From assembly GCA_045588245.1 (NCBI GenBank), contig JAZNDW010000001.1, positions 213,752 to 277,751 on the forward strand: DNA of 64,000 bases, read 5' to 3'. The notes below the pieces were generated by a model. The model ran no database searches and was not told where the DNA came from. It worked only from the letters and a program-made list of their open reading frames with translations. This stretch comes from DTU064 sp045588245. GTDB taxonomy: Bacteria; Bacillota; Clostridia; Oscillospirales; CAG-272. Positions 6,515-14,527 of this stretch are shown here, piece after piece (within the stretch, counting starts at the first letter, position 1; every line of letters begins with the position of its first letter). Position numbers and translations under genes: made by a program.

Positions 6515-9348
6515 AGTTTTCGGATTACATTAAAAATGAGATCGAGCATCTCGATGATGAGCTGATACTCGAAGCGGCGGACAACCGCAACAACTACAAC
6601 ATTCCTCCCTACCTCGTCGGCACAACTGCGGACACGATCAAAAACGTGCTCTCCACAGCGGCGTGCATCGTGCTGTCGATCGTCATTGTGATCGCGTTCA
6701 TCCTGATGCGTAACAGCATCTCGCAGCCGCCCGCTGACACTACCGCAGACACGGGCACAGGCACGGGCACGGAGTCCGTAACCGAATCCGAAACGGAAAC
6801 AGAGACGGAGACGGAAGAGTCGGAATACTTTGAAGCTTCAAACGAAGAATTTGAGTACTTCGTCGAAAGCGGAATAATCACTATAACGAGATACATCGGC
6901 AATGCTGAAAATGTAACAATTCCCATAACGATCGACGTATATCCTGTTTATCACCTTGGTCAACATACCATTGACGATTATGATAACGGTCACGGGGAGA
7001 TCGTAACAGGCATCTTTGCAGATTCTGCAGCTAAGAACGTAACCATACCGGGTTCAATTAATGAAATATACAGCGAGTCATTCCTTGAATCTGATCAAAT
7101 TGAAACGATAACGATAAGAGAAGGCTCAAAAAGAATCGAATCCGGTGGGTTCGCAATGTGTACGTCGCTGCGCGAGATAACTATCCCAAAAAGCATGGAA
7201 TATATCGGGGAGAATGCGTTTTCTGACGTGGGTGCTTTGGAAATCGTGTATTATCTTGGTACCGAAGATGAGTGGAACGAGCTTATTGATGTGTCGGACA
7301 TTGATTACGATTTTTCCAGTATCAATATTGTTTTTGATGTACCTGATCCGAACGATATTTCCGTTGGAACAACAGGCTCATTTGAATATACCGTAATCAG
7401 TGGCAAGGTTATCATTACGCGTTACACCGGTAACGAAGAAGTCGTTGAAATTCCTCCATATATCGACTCATATCCTGTGCTACACCTCGGACAGTATAAG
7501 CCGGCGGACGAAAGCATCTCTCCAACGGGAATTTTCGCAGGAACAACGGCAAAGCATATTACTATCCCCCATACCGTTGAGCGAATCTACAATTTTTCTT
7601 TTGCTGATTCTCCGCAAATCGAATCGATTGAAATTGAAGAAGGAGTTCTGTACATTGAAGATGAAGCATTTCGGGACTGTAGCTCGCTTTCTTCACTTAT
7701 ACTGCCCAAAAGTCTTCTTTCGATGGGAGAAAATGTATTCTCCGACAGCATTTCTCTTAAAACAGTTTATTATTGGGGTGATGTCGTCAGCTGGAACAAA
7801 CTGATGAGCCAAACGAATTCAGCATCTGCGTTTGCAAAAGCGAAAAAATTATTCAACATTCCTGACGTTTCCAACAATTCAATAATTACTGACAATAATT
7901 ATACATCAGGATTTACCACGACGGTGGTAAATGAGGTGAAAGAATATTCCAAGCAAAAATTCCCCGAAAACGACATTTTCCATGGTTACATTTCGAGCAC
8001 GGAATCATTCCCCATTCTGCTTGAAAACTCAGGCAAGTATAGCGATGACGAGATTTATATCGCCGAATACCATATAGTTCATACCTTATTATACGGTTCG
8101 GGTGAACAGTTATTTTACGCTTGTTCAATCCGCAGTACTGAAAGTTTCAACTCACCTGCCAAAATAATCGGTATCGAAACATACGTTGACGGTGTCACTT
8201 ATGACACTGAATACGCTCTTGATTTTATAAGGTCACATTCAGGATATGAAAATGTCACCCTTATAACAACTGATTCGGGAGAGATTCATTCTTCTGATAT
8301 TGAAGCGTACAATTTCAGTCGTTATAAAGGTGTACGAGAGATCATTGAACGTTACGGAAAGCTTGGAAAAGTTAAACATACAATCGTTGCACTTCCTCCT
8401 ATTTCGGATTTTGATCAAACAACTTGGCTGTTAAAACTATATGATGAATCCAAAAGCCGCTACGAAATATATAGATTTTCACTTGACACCGAAACGGGAG
8501 AGGTATCGAATGTGAAAAAGTACACCAACTACAATGATATATATGATGAGATAAAGATACATCAAAAAGATAATGAATCTACCGACAGCTCAACGGTATA
8601 TGAATCCGGTAAAATTGTTGTATATTACGACAAAAATAGCGATCTCTTTATAAAATATAAAGACAGCGGAGACGTTATTTTGCTTCACAATGCCGTTACA
8701 GACGAGGACGTGTATAACTATATCGAAGAAAACGGCATGCCAGAGGAATGGCCGATAGGTATGTATTCCGGAAGCGGCAATATCTCGGTAATCGATGATA
8801 AATTCGTGTTGTTCAATGAATACGGATGGGAATGTGTTTCCGGTCTTTGCGTTTATGAGGTTGATTCCAGATGTTTGATTGATAAAGGTTTCGGGAAAAG
8901 AATATATACGATACGCGGCAACCGTGTATTTATCAATTTGTCGTCAGTAGGATATATTGACCTGTGCGAAGGCAGTAACTATACGATTGTATATCCCGAA
9001 GAAATCAACTCTGTTCTTTGGACATACGATTCTGAAGAAGAATCTCTTCCGGTTGTTATTTCCGCTGACGGACGTTATATTACAGCCATGGAAAATTGGG
9101 AAGCAACCAAATGTCTTAAGCAAATAGTTGTCTGCAATACGGAAACGAACGTAACGTGTGAGTATTTCATATATAACCCGTTCTCTGTACCCATAACATT
9201 CCACTATACTGATGACGGATATATCATCATAAACGGATCTGATGCTTTGCGGTTATATTACGATCCGCTGAACGGATTTTACGGATATGGTTCATCGATC
9301 GAAATTAATTCAAACGATCAGTACGTTTATCGGTTAAAGCTTCCCTGA
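6511..9348 (+). CDS. One-pass membrane protein with BspA-type LRR modules; putative anti-sigma sensor
   Basis: A 945-residue protein translated from an ATGA overlap with the sigma gene. Layout: a ~45-residue cytoplasmic N-terminus with an acidic motif (IEHLDDELILEAAD) likely to hold the sigma factor; one membrane helix at about 46-66; a Thr/Glu-rich linker at about 72-112; two similar modules (about 113-262 and 290-433), each a beta-rich section starting FEY-x-V-x-SG-x-x-x-ITRY followed by LRR_5 repeats (SIEIEEGVLYIEDEAF, SLILPKSLLSMG); and about 500 extracellular residues I do not recognise, perhaps a beta-propeller. BspA-type repeats mediate protein or surface binding. The design resembles RsgI-type anti-sigma factors whose outside domain senses a ligand, although RsgI pairs with SigI rather than ECF factors. 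Codon use is more AT-rich than in neighbouring genes. Confidence 0.8.
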   Translation: MKFSDYIKNEIEHLDDELILEAADNRNNYNIPPYLVGTTADTIKNVLSTAACIVLSIVIVIAFILMRNSISQPPADTTADTGTGTGTESVTESETETETETEESEYFEASNEEFEYFVESGIITITRYIGNAENVTIPITIDVYPVYHLGQHTIDDYDNGHGEIVTGIFADSAAKNVTIPGSINEIYSESFLESDQIETITIREGSKRIESGGFAMCTSLREITIPKSMEYIGENAFSDVGALEIVYYLGTEDEWNELIDVSDIDYDFSSINIVFDVPDPNDISVGTTGSFEYTVISGKVIITRYTGNEEVVEIPPYIDSYPVLHLGQYKPADESISPTGIFAGTTAKHITIPHTVERIYNFSFADSPQIESIEIEEGVLYIEDEAFRDCSSLSSLILPKSLLSMGENVFSDSISLKTVYYWGDVVSWNKLMSQTNSASAFAKAKKLFNIPDVSNNSIITDNNYTSGFTTTVVNEVKEYSKQKFPENDIFHGYISSTESFPILLENSGKYSDDEIYIAEYHIVHTLLYGSGEQLFYACSIRSTESFNSPAKIIGIETYVDGVTYDTEYALDFIRSHSGYENVTLITTDSGEIHSSDIEAYNFSRYKGVREIIERYGKLGKVKHTIVALPPISDFDQTTWLLKLYDESKSRYEIYRFSLDTETGEVSNVKKYTNYNDIYDEIKIHQKDNESTDSSTVYESGKIVVYYDKNSDLFIKYKDSGDVILLHNAVTDEDVYNYIEENGMPEEWPIGMYSGSGNISVIDDKFVLFNEYGWECVSGLCVYEVDSRCLIDKGFGKRIYTIRGNRVFINLSSVGYIDLCEGSNYTIVYPEEINSVLWTYDSEEESLPVVISADGRYITAMENWEATKCLKQIVVCNTETNVTCEYFIYNPFSVPITFHYTDDGYIIINGSDALRLYYDPLNGFYGYGSSIEINSNDQYVYRLKLP
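6741..6818 (+). repeat. Low-complexity Thr/Glu-coding repeat
   Basis: Imperfect runs of ACGGGCACAGGC and then ACGGAAACAGAG-type units encode a TGTGTGTE and ETETETETEE linker just outside the membrane helix of the LRR protein. Such tracts usually act as flexible, possibly glycosylated stalks across the cell wall and are prone to length change. Confidence 0.7.
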
Positions 9349-9365
9349 TCGCAAAAACAAAAAAA

Positions 9366-9396
9366 GGCATCACCCACACGGGTGATGCCCTCTTTT
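9366..9396. terminator. Bidirectional intrinsic terminator
   Basis: Perfect 10-bp stem GGCATCACCC / GGGTGATGCC with a four-base loop, AAAAAAA on the left and CTCTTTTTT on the right. It separates the converging LRR-protein and rplS genes. Confidence 0.92.
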
Positions 9397-9402
9397 TTGG
9401 TG

Positions 9403-9747
9403 TTAGATAAGTTCCTTAACCTTGGAGCTCTTACCAACTCTGTCGCGGAGATAGTAAAGCTTTGCACGGCGAACCTTACCGCGTCTGATAACTTCAACCT
9501 TCTCTACGTTGGGAGAATGAAGCGGGAACGTCTTTTCAACGCCGCAGCCGTAAGCTACGCGGCGAACCTTGAAGGTTTCGGAGATACCGCCGCCGTGGCG
9601 TGCGATAACGGTGCCTTCAAAAAGCTGTGTACGAACTCTCTGTCCCTCTTTGATTCTGTTATGAACTCTTACGGTGTCACCGATGTTGAACTCGGGAATC
9701 TGTTCCTTAAGCTGCTCATTAACAAGAGCGTCAATTTTTCTGTCCAT
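9403..9747 (-). CDS. rplS: 50S ribosomal protein L19
   Basis: Ribosomal protein at the 30S-50S interface. The 114-residue sequence carries family signatures: IGDTVRVHNRIKEG, RTQLFEGTVIARHGGG, ETFKVRRVAYGCGVEKTFP and RRAKLYYLRD. In many Clostridia rplS stands directly before lepB-rbgA-rnhB on the same strand; here it is inverted relative to that group and an apgM-like gene lies between. It has its own promoter (9837-9865) and a structured leader. Confidence 0.97.
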   Translation of the reverse strand: MDRKIDALVNEQLKEQIPEFNIGDTVRVHNRIKEGQRVRTQLFEGTVIARHGGGISETFKVRRVAYGCGVEKTFPLHSPNVEKVEVIRRGKVRRAKLYYLRDRVGKSSKVKELI

Positions 9748-9831
9748 TTTCTTGACCTAACCTTTTCTTGATTTGTCGAAGCATTCATGCAGAGCGGCAG
9801 CGGACTGCTTCGGTGCGCTTTTCGCACACAA
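9748..9831 (-). promoter_or_regulatory. Structured rplS leader, candidate L19 leader
   Basis: The roughly 83-base untranslated leader of rplS folds (on the minus strand) into a small GTGTGC/GCGCAC hairpin and a second stem CGAAGCA/TGCTTCG (9806-9812 with 9777-9783) closing a 22-base loop. Firmicutes rplS genes often carry a short conserved L19 leader that is proposed to bind L19 and repress its own translation. The position fits; I cannot match the family consensus without a covariance search. Confidence 0.42.
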
Positions 9832-9836
9832 ATGAA

Positions 9837-9865
9837 AGTATACCACACAATTCCGTTATACGCAA
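9837..9865 (-). promoter_or_regulatory. Sigma-A type promoter of rplS
   Basis: Minus-strand TTGCGT (9860-9865), 17-base spacer, TATACT (9837-9842). It would start rplS transcription near 9830. Confidence 0.72.
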
Positions 9866-9947
9866 GAGGTATTTACAACTTTTTTCAATATTTTTTGTTT
9901 TTTATAAAAGTATGCGATGCCGATTCGCTATAATTAACGGAAAATGA

Positions 9948-9976
9948 TTGTAATTTTTCGTTATTTGTGTTATACT
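9948..9976 (+). promoter_or_regulatory. Sigma-A type promoter of the apgM-like/lepB/rbgA/thrC operon
   Basis: TTGTAA (9948-9953), 17-base spacer, TATACT (9971-9976), about 42 bases before the apgM-like start codon. Divergent from the rplS promoter about 90 bases away. Confidence 0.65.
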
Positions 9977-10017
9977 TAATTTTGATTTGATTGTATATCG
10001 AATGTACGAGGCTCAAT

Positions 10018-11235
10018 ATGAAATATCTTATACTTATACCTGACGGAATGGCTGACCGTCCCATTCCCGAGCTCGGTGGACTGACACCTATGGAAGCGGC
10101 AAATAAACCGTGCATGGACGCTTTGTGCCGCGAAGCCTTCGCAGGCACCGTGTCTAACGTCCCCGACGGAATGAATCCCGAAAGCGATACGGCTAATCTT
10201 GCCATTCTCTCATACGACCCGAAAATATATTCACGCGGACGTTCCCCTCTCGAAGCGATCAGCATGGGACTCGAAATGGCAGACGATGAAGTTGCGCTTC
10301 GCTGCAATCTCGTTGCTCTATCCGAGGATGACGTTTATGAAGAACGCACGATGGTAGACCACAGTGCCGACGAGATCACAACGGAAGAAGCGGACGAGCT
10401 TGTTTCGGCGCTCAACGAAGCTCTCGGCAACGAGCTCCGCCACTTATACACTGGTGTAAGCTACCGCCATTGCCTTATATGGCGTGACGACGATGACTCA
10501 TTCCCTTTCATGCGTCCGCATGACATTATCGGCCGCAAGATCGGTGAATATCTGCCTGCAGGTGAGCGCGGCGAAAAATATCTCGACTTCATGAAAAAGA
10601 GTGTAGACGTGCTCCGCGATCATCCCGTTAACAAAGCTCGCCGCGAGCGCGGACTTTTGCCCGCAAACTCCGCTTGGCTTTGGAGCCCCGGCAAAAAGCC
10701 ATCGCTTCCCTCTTTCACGGAAAAATGGGCGCTTCACGGCACTGTCGTTTCCGCCGTTGACCTGATACGCGGAATCGGAAAGTGCGCAGGCCTTAAAACG
10801 CCTATCATCCCCGGCGTTACGGGCAACGTTAACACAAATTATGCTGGCAAGGCGCAAGCCGCCATCGACGCTTTTGACAGCGGCGATGACTTCGTCTATA
10901 TCCACGTCGAAGCTCCCGATGAATGCGGTCACCGTGCAGAGATCGAAAACAAAGTGCGTTCGATCGAGCTTATAGATGAAAAGATACTCACACCCGTTTA
11001 TGAATATCTTAAAGCATCGGGCGAACCCTTCCGCATTATGGTGCTCCCCGACCATCCAACGCCTGTGGAGATCCGCACACACAGCATGGAACCCGTTCCG
11101 TTCTTCATTTATGATTCCGACGTGAAGCGTTCGGGTGCCGAGCATTACACGGAAGCCTCTTGTGCCGCGATGCCTTTCTATCTGCCGCGCGGGCACGAGC
11201 TTATGTATTATTTATGCGATCAGCGTTCAATCTGA
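10018..11235 (+). CDS. ApgM-like phosphomutase family; possible alternative homoserine kinase
   Basis: A 405-residue member of the cofactor-independent phosphoglycerate mutase / alkaline phosphatase superfamily, archaeal (ApgM) branch. Metal-site motifs are LIPDGMADR near the N-terminus, the phospho-acceptor serine region ESDTANLAILSYDP, YIHVEAPDECGHRAE and MVLPDHPTPV. In Firmicutes and Bacteroidetes a branch of this family is proposed on genomic grounds to be a homoserine kinase. The long insert with GVSYRHCLIW and the shared operon with thrC five genes downstream favour that role here. GAGG precedes the ATG at 10018; an ATG nine codons earlier has no ribosome site. The alternative is a glycolytic phosphoglycerate mutase. 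Confidence 0.82.
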   Translation: MKYLILIPDGMADRPIPELGGLTPMEAANKPCMDALCREAFAGTVSNVPDGMNPESDTANLAILSYDPKIYSRGRSPLEAISMGLEMADDEVALRCNLVALSEDDVYEERTMVDHSADEITTEEADELVSALNEALGNELRHLYTGVSYRHCLIWRDDDDSFPFMRPHDIIGRKIGEYLPAGERGEKYLDFMKKSVDVLRDHPVNKARRERGLLPANSAWLWSPGKKPSLPSFTEKWALHGTVVSAVDLIRGIGKCAGLKTPIIPGVTGNVNTNYAGKAQAAIDAFDSGDDFVYIHVEAPDECGHRAEIENKVRSIELIDEKILTPVYEYLKASGEPFRIMVLPDHPTPVEIRTHSMEPVPFFIYDSDVKRSGAEHYTEASCAAMPFYLPRGHELMYYLCDQRSI

Positions 11236-11254
11236 CAAAGGAGGTAATTTTCCT

Positions 11255-11854
11255 GTGACGATCAAACATAAGATCAAAAAACATCGCTCAAACGAAACGC
11301 TCAACGTTCCTGAGCTTATTTATGATATCATTGAAACAGTTGCACTGACGACCTGCTTCATTCTTCTTGTATTCACATTTCTATGCAGACTCGCCGTCGT
11401 TGACGGTGATTCTATGGAAAACACTCTGACGCACGGAGATGCGCTCGTAATTTCCGACATTGCTTTTGAGCCACAGTACGGCGACATCATCGTTTTCCAG
11501 GACATTAACGGATTTAACGGTCAGAAATCCCTCGTCAAGCGTGTTATCGCCGCTGAAGGACAGGTCATTGACATTGACTTTGAAACGTGGACAGTCACCG
11601 TTGACGGTACAGTTCTTGACGAGAGCGAATACAGATATCTCGCTTCCAACAAGCGCGTGCTGTCTGACTTAACTTATCCTCTGACAGTTCCCGAAGGATA
11701 TGTCTTCGTTATGGGTGACAACCGCAACAATTCCATGGACAGCCGTGATTCGCGCGTGGGACTTGTCGACTCAAGAACTATCATCGGCCGTGTTATTTGT
11801 CGGATCGCCCCTATCGGCGACATGAAATTTTACGACAGATTCGATCAGCCGTGA
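11255..11854 (+). CDS. lepB: Signal peptidase I (first of two)
   Basis: Removes signal peptides from exported proteins at the outer face of the membrane. The 199-residue protein starts at GTG, with AAAGGAGG seven bases upstream. One membrane helix spans about residues 25-47. The catalytic serine is Ser53 in VDGDSMENTL and the general-base lysine is Lys95 in LVKRVIAAEG; the C-terminal box GDNRNNSMDSRDSR is complete. It follows the apgM-like gene by 19 bases and precedes a paralog by 14. Part of its coding DNA is nearly identical to the paralog (11555-11609 against 12271-12325). Confidence 0.93.
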   Translation: MTIKHKIKKHRSNETLNVPELIYDIIETVALTTCFILLVFTFLCRLAVVDGDSMENTLTHGDALVISDIAFEPQYGDIIVFQDINGFNGQKSLVKRVIAAEGQVIDIDFETWTVTVDGTVLDESEYRYLASNKRVLSDLTYPLTVPEGYVFVMGDNRNNSMDSRDSRVGLVDSRTIIGRVICRIAPIGDMKFYDRFDQP

Positions 11855-11868
11855 GATGAGGCATTAAA

Positions 11869-12564
11869 ATGAACGAAAACGAAACAATCACTGATACCAA
11901 CACAAAAAACGTCACTACAGACATTAACACGAATGATGACGTCACCTACATCACCGAATCTGACGCCGCCACTGTTGAAGCTCTTCCTGCTGTAAAAAAC
12001 GAAAAATCAACCAAAACGTACGATATGGCGCTTTCATTTTATGAGCTTGCCGAAACCGTTGTTATAGCTACGGCGGCAATAATCATTCTTTTCACTTTTT
12101 TTGTAAAAATGACTATCGTTGACGGTAACTCCATGTATCCGTCACTCAAAAATAAAGAAGTTCTCATCGCTTCGGACGTATTTTATGAACCGCAATACGG
12201 CGACATCGTCGTTTTGCAGAAGATCAACTCAGGATGGCCGACACCTATCGTCAAGCGCGTTATTGCAACCGAAGGACAGGTCATTGACATTGATTTTGAA
12301 ACGTGGACCGTCACCGTTGACGGTGTCGAACTCGACGAAAGTGAATATCGATATCTGGCTAAAGACGCAGTTGTGACTTCCAATCAATCATATCCGCTGA
12401 CGGTGCCCGAAGGACACATCTTCGTCATGGGCGATAACCGCAATCACTCCTCCGACAGCCGTGACTTACGCATCGGACTTATTGATACGCGTTGTGTTTT
12501 CGGACGTGTGCTCGTTCGCATACTGCCTTTCTCCGAATTCACAGCTTTTGGGAGGTTTTCTTAA
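11869..12564 (+). CDS. lepB: Signal peptidase I (second, tandem paralog)
   Basis: Second type I signal peptidase, 231 residues. It differs by a hydrophilic Asn/Thr-rich N-terminal extension of about 55 residues before the membrane helix (about 60-82). The catalytic pair is intact: Ser88 in VDGNSMYPSL and Lys129 in PIVKRVIATEG, with GDNRNHSSDSRDLR near the end. Tandem copies of lepB beside rbgA are known in Firmicutes and may split substrate classes (inference). TGAGG precedes the ATG, and rbgA begins three bases after the stop. Confidence 0.93.
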   Translation: MNENETITDTNTKNVTTDINTNDDVTYITESDAATVEALPAVKNEKSTKTYDMALSFYELAETVVIATAAIIILFTFFVKMTIVDGNSMYPSLKNKEVLIASDVFYEPQYGDIVVLQKINSGWPTPIVKRVIATEGQVIDIDFETWTVTVDGVELDESEYRYLAKDAVVTSNQSYPLTVPEGHIFVMGDNRNHSSDSRDLRIGLIDTRCVFGRVLVRILPFSEFTAFGRFS

Positions 12565-12567
12565 ACA

Positions 12568-13479
12568 ATGGCAAACAAAGTAACCGAAAAAGGGTTTGAC
12601 CAATCAAACATAAACTGGTTCCCCGGTCACATGGCGAAAACTCGCCGTTTGATCAGCGAAAGCTTGAAGCTCGTTGACGCCGTTATAGAAGTGCTCGACG
12701 CGCGAGTTCCGATCTCATCGCGTAATCCCGAGATAATCAAGCTGCTTGAAGGCAAGCCCACCTTAACTATTCTCAACAAAGCATCCCTTGCTGACCCCGA
12801 AGCCAGCCGCCGCTGGCTTCAGTATTTCCGCGAAAAAGGGCAAACGGTACCTCTGCTTGTGGATTGCTCCACGGGAGAGGGACTTTCCTCCATCGCACCC
12901 GCGCTGAACGAGCTTTTAGCCGAAAAAATAGCTCACTGGCATGAGCGCGGTATGGTTGGCAGACACGTCAAGGCTATGATCGTCGGCGTTCCGAACGTCG
13001 GCAAATCCACCCTTATAAACAGACTTTCCGCAGAAAAGAAAGCGAAGGCTGAAAACCGTCCCGGCGTCACTCGCCGCGGTCAATGGGTTGTCACAAAATC
13101 GGGCTTCAATCTTTACGACACTCCCGGTGTCCTCTGGCCGAAGTTTGACGATAAGATCATCGGTCAGAATCTTGCGTTCACCGGCGCGATCAAAGAAGAG
13201 ATACTTGACATTGAAGAGCTTGCGTCCCAACTGACAGGGCGTTTGCGTCACGCCTATCCTGCGCTTCTTTCCGAACGCTATAAGCTTGGAGACATGTATC
13301 AATATGACGAGCTGACAGACTATGAGCTTCTTCTGGAGATAGGCCGCCGCCGCGGCTTCCTTATTTCGGGCGGTGAGGTCAACTCCGAGCGTGCATCGTC
13401 AACGTTGCTTGATGAATTCCGCGCAGCAAAGATCGGCAGAATGACGCTTGAACTGCCCGACAATCAAAATTATGACTGA
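12568..13479 (+). CDS. rbgA: Ribosome biogenesis GTPase RbgA (YlqF)
   Basis: Circularly permuted GTPase needed late in 50S subunit assembly. The G4 motif (NKASLAD, from residue 70) comes before the P-loop GVPNVGKSTL (about 139-148), followed by the G2 threonine in RPGVTRRGQW and G3 LYDTPGVLWP: the permuted order G4-G1-G2-G3 is visible. The N-terminal INWFPGHMAKTRR is diagnostic. GGGAGG lies upstream of the ATG. At 303 residues it is slightly longer than the Bacillus protein. Cotranscription with rnhB is usual in Firmicutes. Confidence 0.95.
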   Translation: MANKVTEKGFDQSNINWFPGHMAKTRRLISESLKLVDAVIEVLDARVPISSRNPEIIKLLEGKPTLTILNKASLADPEASRRWLQYFREKGQTVPLLVDCSTGEGLSSIAPALNELLAEKIAHWHERGMVGRHVKAMIVGVPNVGKSTLINRLSAEKKAKAENRPGVTRRGQWVVTKSGFNLYDTPGVLWPKFDDKIIGQNLAFTGAIKEEILDIEELASQLTGRLRHAYPALLSERYKLGDMYQYDELTDYELLLEIGRRRGFLISGGEVNSERASSTLLDEFRAAKIGRMTLELPDNQNYD

Positions 13480-13484
13480 CGACT

Positions 13485-14093
13485 ATGCTTTTATATACGA
13501 TTGAAAACGAATACCGCGAACGCGGTTATGAAATAATTGCAGGTACGGACGAGGCAGGACGCGGCTGTCTTGCAGGTCCCGTCGTTGCCGCTGCCTGTAT
13601 TTTGCCCGAAGGATTCATAATAGAAGGGCTCAACGATTCAAAAAAGCTCACAGCAAAAAAGCGCGAAGCGCTTTACGACATTATCACAGCGAACGCCGTT
13701 TCATACGCGATCGCGGAAGCGTCAGTTGAGGAGATAGACTCCTATAACATATTAAACGCCGCACAGCTTGCAATGCGCCGCGCGGTAGCCGAGCTTTCCC
13801 CCGCCCCGTCGCTCGTCCTCGTGGACGGAAACATAGCTCGCGATTTTACGACGCCGACCGTCACCGTCGTTCACGGTGACTCCATTTCGCCGTCTATTGC
13901 CGCAGCGTCTATACTCGCAAAAGTATACCGCGACAGACTGCTCATCGAAATGGACAAGCAATATCCCGAATACGGCTTTGCGAAAAACAAATCCTATTCG
14001 ACGCGAGAGCACATGGATGCGCTCCGCAAATATGGTCCTGCGGACTGCCACAGACGCACGTTTTTGTCTTTTTTGGACCGCGAGAAAAAATGA
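13485..14093 (+). CDS. rnhB: Ribonuclease HII
   Basis: Cuts RNA in RNA-DNA hybrids and removes misincorporated ribonucleotides. The 202-residue protein has the GTDEAGRGCLAGPVV motif with the catalytic Asp-Glu pair at 22-23, a second aspartate in LVLVDGN and the later KVYRDRLLIEMD. It follows rbgA after five bases, and its TGA overlaps the ATG of the yraN gene. Confidence 0.95.
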   Translation: MLLYTIENEYRERGYEIIAGTDEAGRGCLAGPVVAAACILPEGFIIEGLNDSKKLTAKKREALYDIITANAVSYAIAEASVEEIDSYNILNAAQLAMRRAVAELSPAPSLVLVDGNIARDFTTPTVTVVHGDSISPSIAAASILAKVYRDRLLIEMDKQYPEYGFAKNKSYSTREHMDALRKYGPADCHRRTFLSFLDREKK

Positions 14094-14503
14094 AAGACGA
14101 TAAGAGAACGACTAAAGACACGGGAAACATCGGAGAGGACATTGCCGTCAGCTTTTTGGAATCGTACCGTTACAGCATCATCTCGCGGAATTATTACGCG
14201 AGTCACGCCGAGATTGACATAATCGCGCTTTCGCCCGACGGCGACGTCGTCGTTTTCTGTGAGGTAAAAACGCGCACGCAAACGGTTGCGGAAAAATACG
14301 GAAGACCCGCTGCCGCCGTCGGCACGGCAAAACAGAAGAACCTCATATATGCGGCAAACGCATACATGAAAAAGCATCCCGAGATCTGCACTGACCGTCG
14401 GGTGCGAATAGACGTAATTGAGGTATACCTTGTGAAGAAAGGACTGCCGAAAGTACATCACATTCAAAACGCCGTTATGTCCCGTCGGGGATATAACAAT
14501 TAA
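14090..14503 (+). CDS. yraN: UPF0102 (YraN family) nuclease-fold protein
   Basis: A 137-residue protein with a restriction-endonuclease-like core: GNIGEDIAVSFLESYRY at the start, AEIDIIALSPDG with the acidic residues, and VVFCEVKTRTQ completing a D-x-n-ExK metal site. The biochemical role is not established, although it almost always sits next to rnhB and DNA processing genes. It overlaps rnhB by four bases, indicating translational coupling. Confidence 0.88.
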   Translation: MKDDKRTTKDTGNIGEDIAVSFLESYRYSIISRNYYASHAEIDIIALSPDGDVVVFCEVKTRTQTVAEKYGRPAAAVGTAKQKNLIYAANAYMKKHPEICTDRRVRIDVIEVYLVKKGLPKVHHIQNAVMSRRGYNN

Positions 14504-14527
14504 CCTATATCTATATCGGAGCACATT

